Source of the DNA: Bythopirellula goksoeyrii
GTDB taxonomy: Bacteria; Planctomycetota; Planctomycetia; Pirellulales; Lacipirellulaceae
Direction of reading: 5' to 3'
DNA length: 64,000 nucleotides
Assembly: GCF_008065115.1 (NCBI RefSeq)
Contig: NZ_CP042913.1
Coordinates: 3,445,658-3,509,657 of the forward strand
The position numbers and the translations under genes are program-made. This document shows, one piece after another, positions 18,347-28,281 of the stretch. Under the pieces are notes generated by a model that had not been told where the DNA came from, searched no databases, and saw only the letters and a list, made by a program, of their open reading frames with translations. Numbering within the stretch: position 1 is the first letter of the stretch; the number at the start of each line of letters is the position of its first letter.

Positions 18347-19367
18347 TGGCCAATTCGTCCTCCTGGGTTGGCGTAGCGGCAAGCAGAGAATCAATGACCT
18401 TATCCGAAGTGATGCCATCGCTCTCGGCGGCAAAGTTAACGACGATCCGATGTCGTAAGACGGGCTTGGCCAATGCCTGGATGTCGGCCACAGTGACATG
18501 GGACCGCCGATTCATGAGAGCCCTTGCTTTGGCACCGATTATCAAGAATTGCACCGCCCGTGGTCCGGCACCCCATGCTAGTTGATCGACGATGAAGTCT
18601 GGCACGCCTTCTTCGTGAACACGGGTTTGGCGAACCAAGGAAAGTGTGTAGCGAATCACATGGTCAGACACAGGGACTTCGCGAACCAGTTTTTGGAGTG
18701 CGAGAATTTCCTCAGGAGCCACCACGGGCACAATCGTGTCGTGGGGAGTCGTTGTGGTGCGGCGGGCAACCTCAAACTCTTCATCAAAGCTGGGGTAGGT
18801 CACCAATACTTTGAACATGAAGCGGTCTTGCTGGGCCTCGGGTAGAGGGTAGGTTCCCTCTTGCTCGATAGGGTTCTGAGTGGCCAGTACAAAGAAAGGA
18901 TCCGACAACTGATGGCGAATTCGACCGACGGTCACTTGGCGTTCTTGCATTGCCTCAAGCAGGGCGGCTTGAGTTTTGGGCGGGGTGCGATTGATCTCGT
19001 CAGCTAGAATGATATTTGAAAAGAGCGGTCCTTCCAGAAATCGTAGATCGCGCTGGCCGGTCGAGCGGTTCTCTTCGATAATGTCTGTGCCGGTAATATC
19101 GGCAGGCATCAGGTCGGGGGTAAACTGGATACGGCTAAAGGAAAGATTGAGAGTTCGTGAGAGCGTGCTAATCAACAATGTCTTAGCCAGCCCCGGCACA
19201 CCTTCGAGCATACAGTGGCCGCGACTGAAGAGGCTGATCAGCAATTGATCGACGACTTCCTCTTGACCCACAATGACTTGGCGCAATTGCGCCCTGATAT
19301 CATCGATAGCCGTTGCGAGTCGCTCGATGACTTGTCCGTTTTCATGCACCGGTTGGGGGGGACTCAT
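18312..19367 (-). CDS. MoxR-family AAA+ ATPase
   Basis: A 351-residue MoxR AAA+ ATPase. Walker A is EGVPGLAKT, Walker B is [10 protein letters not shown], sensor 1 is [19 protein letters not shown], all in family order, with the C-terminal lid ending in [13 protein letters not shown]. MoxR proteins act as chaperone-like motors for metal or envelope complexes together with VWA proteins. The ATG at 19367 is preferred; the longer frame begins with TTG at 19388, and AGAGG is about ten bases upstream of the ATG. It is followed by DUF58, BatA/VWA and a second VWA gene, the classic order. Confidence 0.93.
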   Translation of the reverse strand: MSPPQPVHENGQVIERLATAIDDIRAQLRQVIVGQEEVVDQLLISLFSRGHCMLEGVPGLAKTLLISTLSRTLNLSFSRIQFTPDLMPADITGTDIIEENRSTGQRDLRFLEGPLFSNIILADEINRTPPKTQAALLEAMQERQVTVGRIRHQLSDPFFVLATQNPIEQEGTYPLPEAQQDRFMFKVLVTYPSFDEEFEVARRTTTTPHDTIVPVVAPEEILALQKLVREVPVSDHVIRYTLSLVRQTRVHEEGVPDFIVDQLAWGAGPRAVQFLIIGAKARALMNRRSHVTVADIQALAKPVLRHRIVVNFAAESDGITSDKVIDSLLAATPTQEDELANDARFQAIFAS

Positions 19368-19410
19368 TCGTGGGTTGCCTCTTTCCAATTATGTAAGAAT
19401 CTTTTTCAGT

Positions 19411-20535
19411 TTAACGCTGATAAATCGGCAGGGACGCTTTGTCGAGTTGTAGGATGATCAAGTTGAGCGCCGTTGTATAAACGGGTCCAACCATTCCCTG
19501 TTCCCAAACTGCCACCGTATCATCGCCGATTTTCAGTAACTTCACTTCTCGCAATAGTCGTCGTGAGATGGAGTCAAGATACGTATTCCACTGCTCACCA
19601 CCTTGCCGATACTCGACTTGCGAATAATAAAAATGAGCGTAGTGCCAATGTCCGAAACTGTCTTGGACGTCCGGCTTTAAGTTCTTTTCGCAATATTCCA
19701 ACATGCGCGGTACATATTCGTCATCGTATTGGCCGGCATTGTATAAGCATGCGATTGCCGCCGCGGTAATCGCTGGGCGAGCGCCACCTCCTTTGGAACT
19801 GTACTGTACGCCGCCGTCACTAAGTGTACAGCGATGGATGTACTCAATCGCTTTGTCGATGATTTCCTTCGGAACAGATATTCCGGCGTTGCGGCAGCCT
19901 CTTAAGCCTTGAACTTGGGTGATAGTAGTTGAACCTTCGTCGAAACCGCTTCCGTCCTTGGCGCTAACATAGCCCCAGCCACCTGCATTGGTTTGAGCCT
20001 GGCCAGTAAAAATCACGGCTTGCGACAGCACACGAATCAAATCCTCACGGCGTTCGAGGTCCTCCTCCTCGCCCAAGATTTGAGAGAGAAACAACATGGC
20101 AAATCCATGACCATAGGTATAGCGGTCGTCATCCTGGTCGCCGATAAGCCCGTTGGGACGACTACGGCGGACGAGAAAATCGACAGCCCGTCGCAAGTTT
20201 TCTGAGTACTTTCCTTGTGTGGTCGTCGATCCTTCACACAGGAATGCCAGGCCCGCCAAGGAAGTCATTGCTGTAGGATAGCGACCCTGTGCAGACCAAT
20301 GCCCGAGCTTCTCTTGTTGATAGGCAAGCCAGTCGAGGCCTTGTTCAACACGTTCCTTTACTTGGGGCGTAACCTTGCCGACAGCACGGGGCATCGATTC
20401 GCATAGTAAAGAAACGCTCAATGCAAACCCAACAAAAAATTGGATTGCCCGCGAATCACGCGATACAGCATAAAACCTACTTCGTTTTGCAATCAAGCGA
20501 TTCGGATCTCTAGTTAAAAGTTTGAATTGATTCAT
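19411..20535 (-). CDS. Exported squalene-cyclase/prenyltransferase-repeat protein
   Basis: A 374-residue protein with a membrane or signal segment at about residues 30-48 and a C-terminal alpha/alpha-toroid of the terpenoid cyclase/prenyltransferase repeat type. Repeats are marked by QxxxGxW-like units: QQEKLGHWSAQG (73-84), NAGGWGYVS (about 188-196) and SDGGVQYSS. No DXDD motif of squalene-hopene cyclase is seen, so it is probably not a terpene cyclase but uses the fold for binding. It lies just upstream of MoxR and downstream of the large PQQ protein. A second protein of this type is encoded at 26616-28271 in the neighbouring cluster. Confidence 0.75.
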   Translation of the reverse strand: MNQFKLLTRDPNRLIAKRSRFYAVSRDSRAIQFFVGFALSVSLLCESMPRAVGKVTPQVKERVEQGLDWLAYQQEKLGHWSAQGRYPTAMTSLAGLAFLCEGSTTTQGKYSENLRRAVDFLVRRSRPNGLIGDQDDDRYTYGHGFAMLFLSQILGEEEDLERREDLIRVLSQAVIFTGQAQTNAGGWGYVSAKDGSGFDEGSTTITQVQGLRGCRNAGISVPKEIIDKAIEYIHRCTLSDGGVQYSSKGGGARPAITAAAIACLYNAGQYDDEYVPRMLEYCEKNLKPDVQDSFGHWHYAHFYYSQVEYRQGGEQWNTYLDSISRRLLREVKLLKIGDDTVAVWEQGMVGPVYTTALNLIILQLDKASLPIYQR

Positions 20536-20649
20536 GAAAGTTTAAATTCTACCCGTTCACGACTGTCGCACTTCGCAGGCTTTGTATTTATATCCCTCGG
20601 TGCGTAGGAAGAAAACTGCGGTTCGAAAGTTGGGCTCCAGAGTATTCGC

Positions 20650-23600
20650 CTAAAAAGGATCAACAGCCTTGCGAAATCGCTCTAGGATACGATTGAGCCC
20701 CTGAGTACCACTCTTGTCGCGATTGTTTGCCTCGACCGTAGCAGGAGGCTCTGGTGGACGTGGCAAATCGGTAAATCTCAACTTCACTGTGCGATTGATC
20801 ATCTCCAGGGAAACTTCGTGAGATGATTCATCTGCTGAAACAAGGCACATATTCCCCGAATTCTGCACGGCCTCGTCGGCGAAGAGAACTCTCCCTGATG
20901 CCTTCTCTAACAGCAAGATGCTGGCCAATGGCTTGGTGCCACCCCCCCCCTGCACACGATAAAAACGTGCAAAAGAAATTACCGGTGAGTCTGGTGGCTG
21001 TGACAACATGAGTGCTTCTTGGCGAACCTGGGCCGGACGCGACCACATCGGTGAGCCCGTAGCAGCATCGAATGCCATAAGTTCTCCATCGAAAGACTTG
21101 TAGTCTGGGAAGTTCACCCAGGTTCGTCTGTCCTCGGACGATTCTTTGTGCCGTTGTTCTACCGCAACGGTAAAAGTGTCAGCTCCTGCAAAGAGGTAAA
21201 CTTTCCTGGCTCTTGCTTGCTCACCTCCGTGATAATCGACTATGAGTGCACCATCGTAGGCATCAACGATCTGATAGTTCCCGCTCGGATCTGCGATAGC
21301 CACATACCTTTTTTTCGCGATATCGATTTGAGAACCAGCAGGGAACTCTTTTTTCCAGTTGGTCTTCCCGGTCAAGACATCCATGGAAAGCAATTCGTGG
21401 TGACCTCCCTTAGATCGTTGCCATGCGAATATGTCGGTGCCGTGAGTAGCTAATTGTTCTCGCCAGAGAGGAACATCCACTTGCCCCAGGCTTCGCCCGT
21501 CGAGAAGGTTGTACACGTGAGCCTTGTTGCTGGAGTCCTCCATTGCTATCACCACTTGATCGTTGCCAAAAAGGTTGCAAGCGTTCGGAGTATCGGTGCG
21601 ACTCCAGAGGATTTCGCCGGTTAGAGGGTGAACGCAATGAAGTCCGCGCTGGTCCTGATAGACAAAGCTATCACGTGTCACAGGGCCAATCACACCGATC
21701 CATTTGCCATCCACTTGAACTCGTGGTGTACCCGAGGAATAAGGATTCGACGGTTTTGGTGGGGAATCGTATCCCCCATAAAACCTCTGTTGACTAGGAT
21801 TGCGTGAGATGCGTTTTCGCCATAATACAGCACCTCCATTTTCTGATCGGGGTGCAAGCGTATCTACGGCGACAATCAACTGTCCTAGGGAAAGGATCAA
21901 AAGATTCCCACGAGCGACTCCATAGACCCCCCCGTGTAATACCTGGCGCTCTTGCTCGCCGAGCATCTGACGGGACACTTCATTTCCCAGGGAATCACGG
22001 ATTATCAATTCTGCGACTCGAGAGGAATAAAAGATGTTGCACCGGCTCAGGAGGTCGTCGCCATGCTCCAGCCGCACTTCGGCCAAGGGAGTTCGAACGT
22101 TGACCCGGTGGTTCACCGCGGTTTTTTCTTGTGTCAGCATTTCGACTTGAACTTGGCCATACGGCCAAGGCGAGTCTTTTAGCGCATTGACATCTGCCCA
22201 ACTCTCGACGCACTGCAAGCCCGTTTTGCCATCTAGACAGACGACATCTGCAAGTTGTCCAGCCAATTCATCATCGTAAGGACGGGCGAGTCGCTTAAGA
22301 TCGGTTTGGTGGAGGATCTTGGAGAGACTAGCAATTGCCTCGCGTTCAGAGCTGTTGTCGTTTATGCGGTTCTGGTTCAAAGAGGCGAAGTCCAACAGAC
22401 CTTGTTGTGCTGCAAGCAATTGCTGTTCGTTCAGGAGATTGCGGGAAATCTCAAGTGTTGTGTTTTCAACTAGTTCATCAATGCCTCCGAAGTTGGCCAC
22501 AAAGGATTTCAATCCAGCAACTCCTTGTTCAGAGGACAGATCCCTTCGAGTCTGAGCCAGACTATCAGCGATTTTCTCTTGCGTTTCTTGATCGGCAAGG
22601 CGCCAGATTATTGCTGTCTGTGCTTTGGTCCAACTGGCGATGCTTGTGTCGTATTCCGAGTCGATCTGCTGCAATTCACTGCCGGTGTGATCGGCGTGGA
22701 ATATCTCTAAGCAGACTAAGAAGGCATCCCAAAGCTTATCGATTTCAACGAGACCCGCAGATTCGATTCGTTGAAGCTTGAGTGTTTGATCAGGCGAAGA
22801 GGCCAATAATTCTCTCAATTTTGGGATGCGATCTTGATAAGAAGTGAAATCTTTCGCCAGCGCTTCCAAAAGGCATTCACTTAGTACCTCGTGCGTCCGC
22901 AGATTTCCGGGAGAGAGTGAATCCGCTTTCTCCAGGTATTCGATAGCCTTCGCCAAGTTTCCCTCGTTAAACGTAATTTCGCCCAAAGTCCTTAGTGCTT
23001 CAGAATCAGCAGGGTTCTTAGCCAATCTTGCCTCTGTCATCCGGCGAAGCACATCGATCTGGTCGAAACATTCGAGAAACCGCCCGTTTTGCGATAGAAT
23101 CGCTCCACGGTGCGATATTAGATTTCCGAGGGTTGCTCCGGACCGGGCGATTACTCGATCGGCTATGACTCCCTTCTTCAAGTCGATTGCCACCACCTGG
23201 CTGTTAGAGAGAGGCAAGAAATATTTTTCCGCACTAAAGAACCCGCGACCAGTAGGGCTTGTGGCACTCGGCAATGCGAGCTTTTCTTTTTCCCAGACGG
23301 GTTGACCATCTTCTAAAGATACCGCGGTCACATTGTGCGTTCCAACGATCAGCACGAGCCCCTGGTCAACTCCTGCCACGAAAATACCATCACCGCGTTT
23401 TCGCTCCCAAAGCAGTTTTCCTGTTAAGAGATCGAGGCAATAGAGACCATCTGCTTCTGGAGGTGACAATAGGGCGCATCCATCGGCCAAAATCACACTT
23501 CCGTCAATCCATTCGCCGGGGGCTTCTCGTGCCCTTCCTCGAGACCGTCTGAGGTATTCTAGAGTAGAGCGGTTGTTTTCGTACTGAAAATGCCAGGCGA

Positions 23601-25254
23601 TGGAATTCATCTCAAGATTGTAACCAACAACGACACCTGCGCTCGTGGGGCATACCAATATACCGGAATCGTACGAAGGAATGGCACCTTGCAGCCGGCG
23701 CTGAGGATCTAGGGTTATTCCCGAATGTAAATCCGCTAACTGCTGAAGCCAGAGCAATTGGCCAGTGTTCTGATCTATCGCAACAAGATGAATGGAACTC
23801 TTAATCTCAGCCATGCAATACAGGTGGTTGTTCACCGCAATGGGCGCTCCGAGAAAGAATGCACCAGCTAGTTCGTCCGTTCTCGCTGCCCCGTCAATTT
23901 CCCATACGAGCTTGCCTTGCGTGGCCAATTCATAGGCACAGAGTCGATTCGAAGACTCTGGAGTTTCGGCTGAGAATCCGCCACCACGAAAGGGTAGTGC
24001 CCAAATGTCTTGTTCGGCAAATTGGGTCAGTGATATGTCGCGAATGACAAACACTCGCTTGCCATCACTACTGATCGAATTGTAGAGATAGTCATTCCAT
24101 ATCCGGCGTGCGAATGCCTGAGCCAATTCCAGGTTGGTATCGTTTTGCGATGCTTCTTCATTGAGGGCCAGTAACTGTTCGAATTCCGCGACACGTTGAG
24201 GCTGCGTCTGCCACACTCGTTTGCCAGTGAGAAAATCAAATGCAACCACATTGTGAGCAGTCGCTGCAACTATCGTATTGGCAATTGCCAAGGGAGTTCC
24301 TGCCGTGGAGAGCGGCTTTTGGCGCTGTTCCAGGGAATCCACAATGTCATCGTAGATGTCTTCAAATTGGGGCCGATTCAACAGGCGGGCCTGCCAACGA
24401 ACGCGTGTGTGTGGCAAACCTCCTTCGCTTCTTCCGTTGCGAGCCGTATTTCCTCCTGCAAGCAACCATTCTCTTTCTAGTGGTGTGCCCAGTGGATTGG
24501 GAATACCGATTTCCTTGTCGAACCAATCAAGGGGGCGGCCACTTAGGCTTTGTTGGCGGCCAGCAACGACCACACTAGGGCTCCGATTGCCTTTGAAGCC
24601 AGGAATCCTCTCGAGTAAGTCCTCCGCCCGATCCTTGCGACCTAAAACCAGCAAACTTTTTGCAGCAAGGAGACTCAGCTGAGGTTCCAGAATTAGAGCG
24701 GCCCGAGGAGTATCCAGAAGTCGCTGATAAATAAGGTTAGCGGCTAGGTGCTCTCCCCGATCCGCTTCGTGTTGGGCTAATAAAATCGCTGCTTCGAAGC
24801 CAGCAGAGGTATAAAAATATCGCTGACTCACCGCGCGTACATCCGCAAAGTTCCCGCTTCCGACTGCCTCTCCTAGTTTCTTGCGAGCCAACGGGCCGAA
24901 CATTGATTCGTAGAGTTCGATGCCGTCGGGCGGCAAATCACGAATCATCTTGCTCGCAGTGTTTTTCAAGCCTTGATAGTCTTCAGAATCGGCGACATCA
25001 GCAAACGAATCTTGAGGATCTGCCAGAACCTCGTCCAGAAATCGTATTGCCTGTGAGAATTCGCCTTCAGAAATCCGCTCACGGGCGCGTTCTATACCGC
25101 GCGACAGCTTTCGATCGGAGTAGAGGTCAAAAGCATCAGACCCTATGTTCTCTTGTTGCGTAATGATCTGTTGTTGAGCAGCTCCCTGTTCAACAATGAG
25201 ACTCGATTGCATGCTCACGAGGGCTACTGCGATGAGCAGCGTCAATCGGGACAT
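20650..25254 (-). CDS. Large exported PQQ-type beta-propeller/TPR protein
   Basis: A 1534-residue exported protein. After the signal (about residues 1-28) there is a helical TPR-like part (about 30-245), a PQQ-type propeller (about 265-760; blades marked by VVAFDFLTGKRVWQ, LYCLDLLTGKLLWERK and similar), a TPR segment near 775-820 (LAKAIEYLEKADSLSPGN), a helical stretch and a second propeller (about 1090-1440). These folds bind proteins; no PQQ chemistry need be involved. The start at 25254 gives a normal signal peptide; the frame stays open to an ATG at 25422 with no ribosome site, and other ATGs lie between. A 9-base C run (20942-20950, plus strand) encodes a Gly stretch. It heads the minus-strand cluster. 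Confidence 0.75.
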   Translation of the reverse strand: MSRLTLLIAVALVSMQSSLIVEQGAAQQQIITQQENIGSDAFDLYSDRKLSRGIERARERISEGEFSQAIRFLDEVLADPQDSFADVADSEDYQGLKNTASKMIRDLPPDGIELYESMFGPLARKKLGEAVGSGNFADVRAVSQRYFYTSAGFEAAILLAQHEADRGEHLAANLIYQRLLDTPRAALILEPQLSLLAAKSLLVLGRKDRAEDLLERIPGFKGNRSPSVVVAGRQQSLSGRPLDWFDKEIGIPNPLGTPLEREWLLAGGNTARNGRSEGGLPHTRVRWQARLLNRPQFEDIYDDIVDSLEQRQKPLSTAGTPLAIANTIVAATAHNVVAFDFLTGKRVWQTQPQRVAEFEQLLALNEEASQNDTNLELAQAFARRIWNDYLYNSISSDGKRVFVIRDISLTQFAEQDIWALPFRGGGFSAETPESSNRLCAYELATQGKLVWEIDGAARTDELAGAFFLGAPIAVNNHLYCMAEIKSSIHLVAIDQNTGQLLWLQQLADLHSGITLDPQRRLQGAIPSYDSGILVCPTSAGVVVGYNLEMNSIAWHFQYENNRSTLEYLRRSRGRAREAPGEWIDGSVILADGCALLSPPEADGLYCLDLLTGKLLWERKRGDGIFVAGVDQGLVLIVGTHNVTAVSLEDGQPVWEKEKLALPSATSPTGRGFFSAEKYFLPLSNSQVVAIDLKKGVIADRVIARSGATLGNLISHRGAILSQNGRFLECFDQIDVLRRMTEARLAKNPADSEALRTLGEITFNEGNLAKAIEYLEKADSLSPGNLRTHEVLSECLLEALAKDFTSYQDRIPKLRELLASSPDQTLKLQRIESAGLVEIDKLWDAFLVCLEIFHADHTGSELQQIDSEYDTSIASWTKAQTAIIWRLADQETQEKIADSLAQTRRDLSSEQGVAGLKSFVANFGGIDELVENTTLEISRNLLNEQQLLAAQQGLLDFASLNQNRINDNSSEREAIASLSKILHQTDLKRLARPYDDELAGQLADVVCLDGKTGLQCVESWADVNALKDSPWPYGQVQVEMLTQEKTAVNHRVNVRTPLAEVRLEHGDDLLSRCNIFYSSRVAELIIRDSLGNEVSRQMLGEQERQVLHGGVYGVARGNLLILSLGQLIVAVDTLAPRSENGGAVLWRKRISRNPSQQRFYGGYDSPPKPSNPYSSGTPRVQVDGKWIGVIGPVTRDSFVYQDQRGLHCVHPLTGEILWSRTDTPNACNLFGNDQVVIAMEDSSNKAHVYNLLDGRSLGQVDVPLWREQLATHGTDIFAWQRSKGGHHELLSMDVLTGKTNWKKEFPAGSQIDIAKKRYVAIADPSGNYQIVDAYDGALIVDYHGGEQARARKVYLFAGADTFTVAVEQRHKESSEDRRTWVNFPDYKSFDGELMAFDAATGSPMWSRPAQVRQEALMLSQPPDSPVISFARFYRVQGGGGTKPLASILLLEKASGRVLFADEAVQNSGNMCLVSADESSHEVSLEMINRTVKLRFTDLPRPPEPPATVEANNRDKSGTQGLNRILERFRKAVDPF

Positions 25255-25794
25255 CTCGAATCTGCTTATTAGGCAACACAGCATGTTGGTTCTTGATCTC
25301 ATATAGATTTTGACGACCCTTAAAATCGGTTCCAACCGACTGACCGACAGGTTCTTCGGCAAGCGAGTCCTTGAAGGGAATTTTAGGGGGTCAAAAGTCT
25401 GAATTAGCCAAGATTTAGACATTTTGGCAGGAATAATCGTTCCCTTCCTTCCATTTCAGGTTAGAAAACGGCCATTTCAGAGTTCTTGTTTTTTCCTAAA
25501 CCCTTTCAGCATTTCATTTTAGCTCGTTTTGCGATTGGGGCAACTTCGTTCCGATACAGCACTCCGTGGCCACGATTCTCAACACGGGATGGGAGTCCGC
25601 CGAGGCAAGAACTGGGTGCGCCAGCGACAATTTTGACTAAAAACCCTATTTTTCTAGCCAATATGACCAAATACGGCTTGTTTTTTCCTGCCAGCAGGCA
25701 TTAAATCAGCACGTTGAACAATATTTTGGTGCTAGGGTTCAATGTAATCCTGACACCCCTTTCCACTTCAGAGCACTAAGGAGGGTTTCCTAAC
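25255..25794. promoter_or_regulatory. Divergent intergenic region upstream of HU-like gene
   Basis: This stretch separates the large PQQ gene from the HU-like gene and should carry promoters for both. Part of it (to 25422) could be an N-terminal extension of the PQQ gene. Within it TTGAAC (25714-25719) and GTTCAA (25737-25742) form a perfect 6-bp inverted repeat with a 17-base spacer, a possible operator or promoter element. The HU gene has AAGGAGG ending about ten bases before its ATG. I see no RNA gene or repeat. Confidence 0.4.
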
Positions 25795-26115
25795 ATGGCG
25801 AAAGTTGCTGCAAAAAAACCACCAACCAAGACCGAGATCTATGCGAATGTCGCTGAGGCAACCGGCCTGACGAAGAAAGACGTCAGCGCGGTTTTCGACG
25901 CACTAAATGACGAGATCACCAAAGCACTAGGCAAGAAGGGTCCCGAGACCTTCACGATTCCTGGCTTGTGCAAGATCGTTGTTCAGAAGAAGCCTGCCAC
26001 GCCGGCACGCGAAGGCATCAACCCCTTCACCGGAGAAAAGACAATGTTCAAGGCCAAGCCGGCCCGCAACATTATCAAGATCCGCCCGCTTAAGAAACTG
26101 AAGGATATGGTTTAA
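25795..26115 (+). CDS. HU/IHF-family DNA-binding protein
   Basis: A 106-residue histone-like protein of the HU/IHF family, which bends and compacts DNA. Seen: a short Lys-rich N terminus (AKVAAKKPPTK), the family helix TKTEIYANVAEATGLTKKDVSAVFDAL, the strand TFTIPGLCKIVVQKKPAT, the DNA-contacting arm containing INPFTGEKTMFKAKPARN, and a C-terminal strand with IRPLKKLKDMV. The arm keeps the turn NPFTGE and its basic flanks. It is monocistronic, with a strong ribosome site (AAGGAGG). It is followed by two hairpin-capable segments. Confidence 0.93.
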   Translation: MAKVAAKKPPTKTEIYANVAEATGLTKKDVSAVFDALNDEITKALGKKGPETFTIPGLCKIVVQKKPATPAREGINPFTGEKTMFKAKPARNIIKIRPLKKLKDMV

Positions 26116-26128
26116 GCGAAGCGACTCG

Positions 26129-26168
26129 CTGGTGTGGCAAAAAACCCTTGAGGTGGCTCTCACACCAG
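26129..26168 (+). terminator. Hairpin after the HU-like gene
   Basis: CTGGTGTG (26129-26136) and CACACCAG (26161-26168) form a perfect 8-bp stem with a 24-base loop just after the HU stop codon. There is no T run, so this could be a transcript-stabilising or rho-independent-like structure. A second pairing, GTCCGCTG (26183-26190) with CAGCGGGC (26235-26242) followed by TTTTT, may be the actual terminator. Confidence 0.35.
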
Positions 26169-26344
26169 GTAGAGCTACAAGAGTCCGCTGAATCGTCCTT
26201 ACTTTGCTGCTTTGTTCAGCGAAGTGGTTCGAACCAGCGGGCTTTTTCTATGCGCAGTAGTTTTCTCTTTCCACTTTGTCGACTTGAAAGAACTAAGCCA
26301 TCTAGAATACCCCTCCTAAAACACTGGTCAGAGGGAAGAAAGAG

Positions 26345-26417
26345 TGGTCAGGGCCGGGATCGAACCGGCGACACTCGGATTTTCAGTCCGATGCTCTACC
26401 AACTGAGCTACCTGACC
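26345..26417 (-). tRNA. tRNA-Phe (GAA)
   Basis: A 73-nt tRNA on the minus strand. Acceptor stem GGTCAGG/CCTGACC, D arm AGCTCAGTTGGTAGAGC, anticodon stem TCGGA/TCCGA with loop CTGAAAA (anticodon GAA, phenylalanine), T arm GCCGGTTCGATCCCGGC. Discriminator base A; no CCA is encoded. No integrase or direct repeat of its 3' end was seen nearby. Confidence 0.96.
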
Positions 26418-26615
26418 CTCGCCTCAGTGAAGAAGAAATCACCAGAGAACGCTCCATGGTAAATACGCCTAAATGGCGTGTCAATCGGCAGCGCTCTACT
26501 TTGCGCAACTTGACAGTGCGGAAAACCCCGAACTAATATGACTCCTAGGCCATGTTGGCACGCAACTGCCACTGCTAGCCTACGGAACAATCCATCGGGG
26601 CATCACGAGTCATAA

Positions 26616-28271
26616 ATGATCGGTGTTTACCAGTGCGCGTCGAACGTCCTTAGTCGTCCTCAAGGTCGATTCCTTTGCGCCGCACCAAGGTTTGGTCTTC
26701 AGCTGTTGATCTTGCTCGTGTGGGCCTTGCCCATCTGCCGAGGGGTTACTCCAGAAAGCGCTGAAGTTCGAGAACTCGTGGACAAGGGACTCAAGTTTTT
26801 GGAGTCCCACACCGACGAACGATTGGGAGGGCGCTGCCTGATAGCGCTGGCTTTCCTCAAGAACGGGGCGTCTCCTGATCACCCTCGGATTAAAGAAGCT
26901 GTTGCTGCCTGTAAAGCTACCAATGCCCAAGACCTATTGCAGGAAAACAGCCTCTACAGCAATGGGCTGGCTATCATTTTCCTAGCGGAACTCGATCCCA
27001 TCAAATATCGAAGTCTCATCGAACAATTTGCGGGTACCTTGACCAATCGCCAGAAACCGAATGGCGGTTGGGGCTATGAATCGTATCAGACTGGCGATAC
27101 TTCCCAGACTCAGTATGCAATCCTTTCCTACTGGGAATTGATGCAAGTTGGCATGGCCCCCAAAGTAGAATCGGTCGAGGCGGGAGCCAACTGGCTATTG
27201 CGCACGCAAGACCCTAGCGGGTCGTGGGGATATCAGGGAAAAGACCCGGGTAGCTTCAAGCTTGAGAAACAGACTGGGGTCACGGTGAGTATGCTGGCGG
27301 CAGGGCTGGGAAGTACTCTCATTTCTGCCAACATTCTGGGCGCCTTAATGCCTGGCGAAGAAACCGAGGTAGATGCATCGGAAAAACAGTCTCTTCCAAC
27401 GGCCTTGCAGGAAGCTGAAGACAATCGAGTGAAGAAGATACGTACGCTTTCCGGTGGATCCCTCGATCGCAATCAGGTTCTTAAGGCGGTGGCCGACGGC
27501 AAAAAGTGGTTTGAGAAGAATTTCAAGGGAGTAGAGCACGCGGAGTATCCCTACTACATGCTGTACTCCATAGAACGGTACAAAAGCTTCGAAGACTTTC
27601 TAGAAAGCAACGTCAACGAAGAACCGACTTGGTATCAGACGGGTTATCAATATATCAAAGAGAAAATGAAGGAAGATGGATCAGTAGCCAGTAAGTCTGG
27701 AGATGAGTGTGGAACTGCATTCGCCATATTATTCTTGGTACGCTCAACACAGCAAAGCATCAAAGCAAGTCTAGGAGAAGGGACTCTTGTGGGCGGCCGT
27801 GGCTTGAGTGCTAACTTAGCAAGAATGAAACTGCAAAAAGGCCGGCTAATTAAGGAAAGAAAGCCGACAGAAATAGATAACTTCTTGGGGCTGCTGGAAT
27901 CATCAGCCGGACCGGAACTCGATGCACTTCTGAGTGAAAGCTCGGGGATTGATGTGGAGAATATCACTCCCGAAGAGATTCGTCGTTTGGAACAGTTGGT
28001 GAAAACCGGCTCGCCTGAAGTACGGCTGATGGCTGTGGAAGCCCTCTCGCAACTTCGCAATCTAGATTACGTTCCTTCCCTGCTCTATGCGCTGACGGAT
28101 CCAGACAAGCGAGTTGTCCGCTCTGCCCGCGATGGCTTGCAATATGTCAGCCGACGATTTGAGGGATATGGTCCCTCCGATAATTTTACCGACAAAGAGC
28201 GCTATGATTCCTTGGAACAATGGAAGAACTGGTATCGGCGTGTCCGACCCAATGCGTCACTCGCTCCTTGA
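26616..28271 (+). CDS. Squalene-cyclase/prenyltransferase-repeat protein with HEAT-like C terminus
   Basis: A 551-residue exported protein. A hydrophobic segment at about residues 26-43 is the signal or anchor. An alpha/alpha-toroid of the terpenoid cyclase/prenyltransferase repeat type follows, with repeat marks NRQKPNGGWGYES (about 144-156) and LLRTQDPSGSWGYQG (190-204), then a helical region and a HEAT-like tail (residues about 460-510; SPEVRLMAVEALSQL and VPSLLYALTDPDKRVV). No DXDD catalytic motif is seen. It opens the plus-strand Exb cluster. It is the counterpart of the protein at 19411-20535. Start chosen as the first ATG; no clear ribosome site. Confidence 0.72.
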   Translation: MIGVYQCASNVLSRPQGRFLCAAPRFGLQLLILLVWALPICRGVTPESAEVRELVDKGLKFLESHTDERLGGRCLIALAFLKNGASPDHPRIKEAVAACKATNAQDLLQENSLYSNGLAIIFLAELDPIKYRSLIEQFAGTLTNRQKPNGGWGYESYQTGDTSQTQYAILSYWELMQVGMAPKVESVEAGANWLLRTQDPSGSWGYQGKDPGSFKLEKQTGVTVSMLAAGLGSTLISANILGALMPGEETEVDASEKQSLPTALQEAEDNRVKKIRTLSGGSLDRNQVLKAVADGKKWFEKNFKGVEHAEYPYYMLYSIERYKSFEDFLESNVNEEPTWYQTGYQYIKEKMKEDGSVASKSGDECGTAFAILFLVRSTQQSIKASLGEGTLVGGRGLSANLARMKLQKGRLIKERKPTEIDNFLGLLESSAGPELDALLSESSGIDVENITPEEIRRLEQLVKTGSPEVRLMAVEALSQLRNLDYVPSLLYALTDPDKRVVRSARDGLQYVSRRFEGYGPSDNFTDKERYDSLEQWKNWYRRVRPNASLAP

Positions 28272-28281
28272 GCAGGCAATA

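Noticed and set aside
18346-18499. Longer start for the DUF58 protein
   Set aside because: The extra 51 residues would lie inside the MoxR reading frame and are not DUF58-like.
26345-26417. tRNA-Phe as an attachment site for a genomic island
   Set aside because: No integrase and no repeat of its 3' end were found, and the flanking genes look native.
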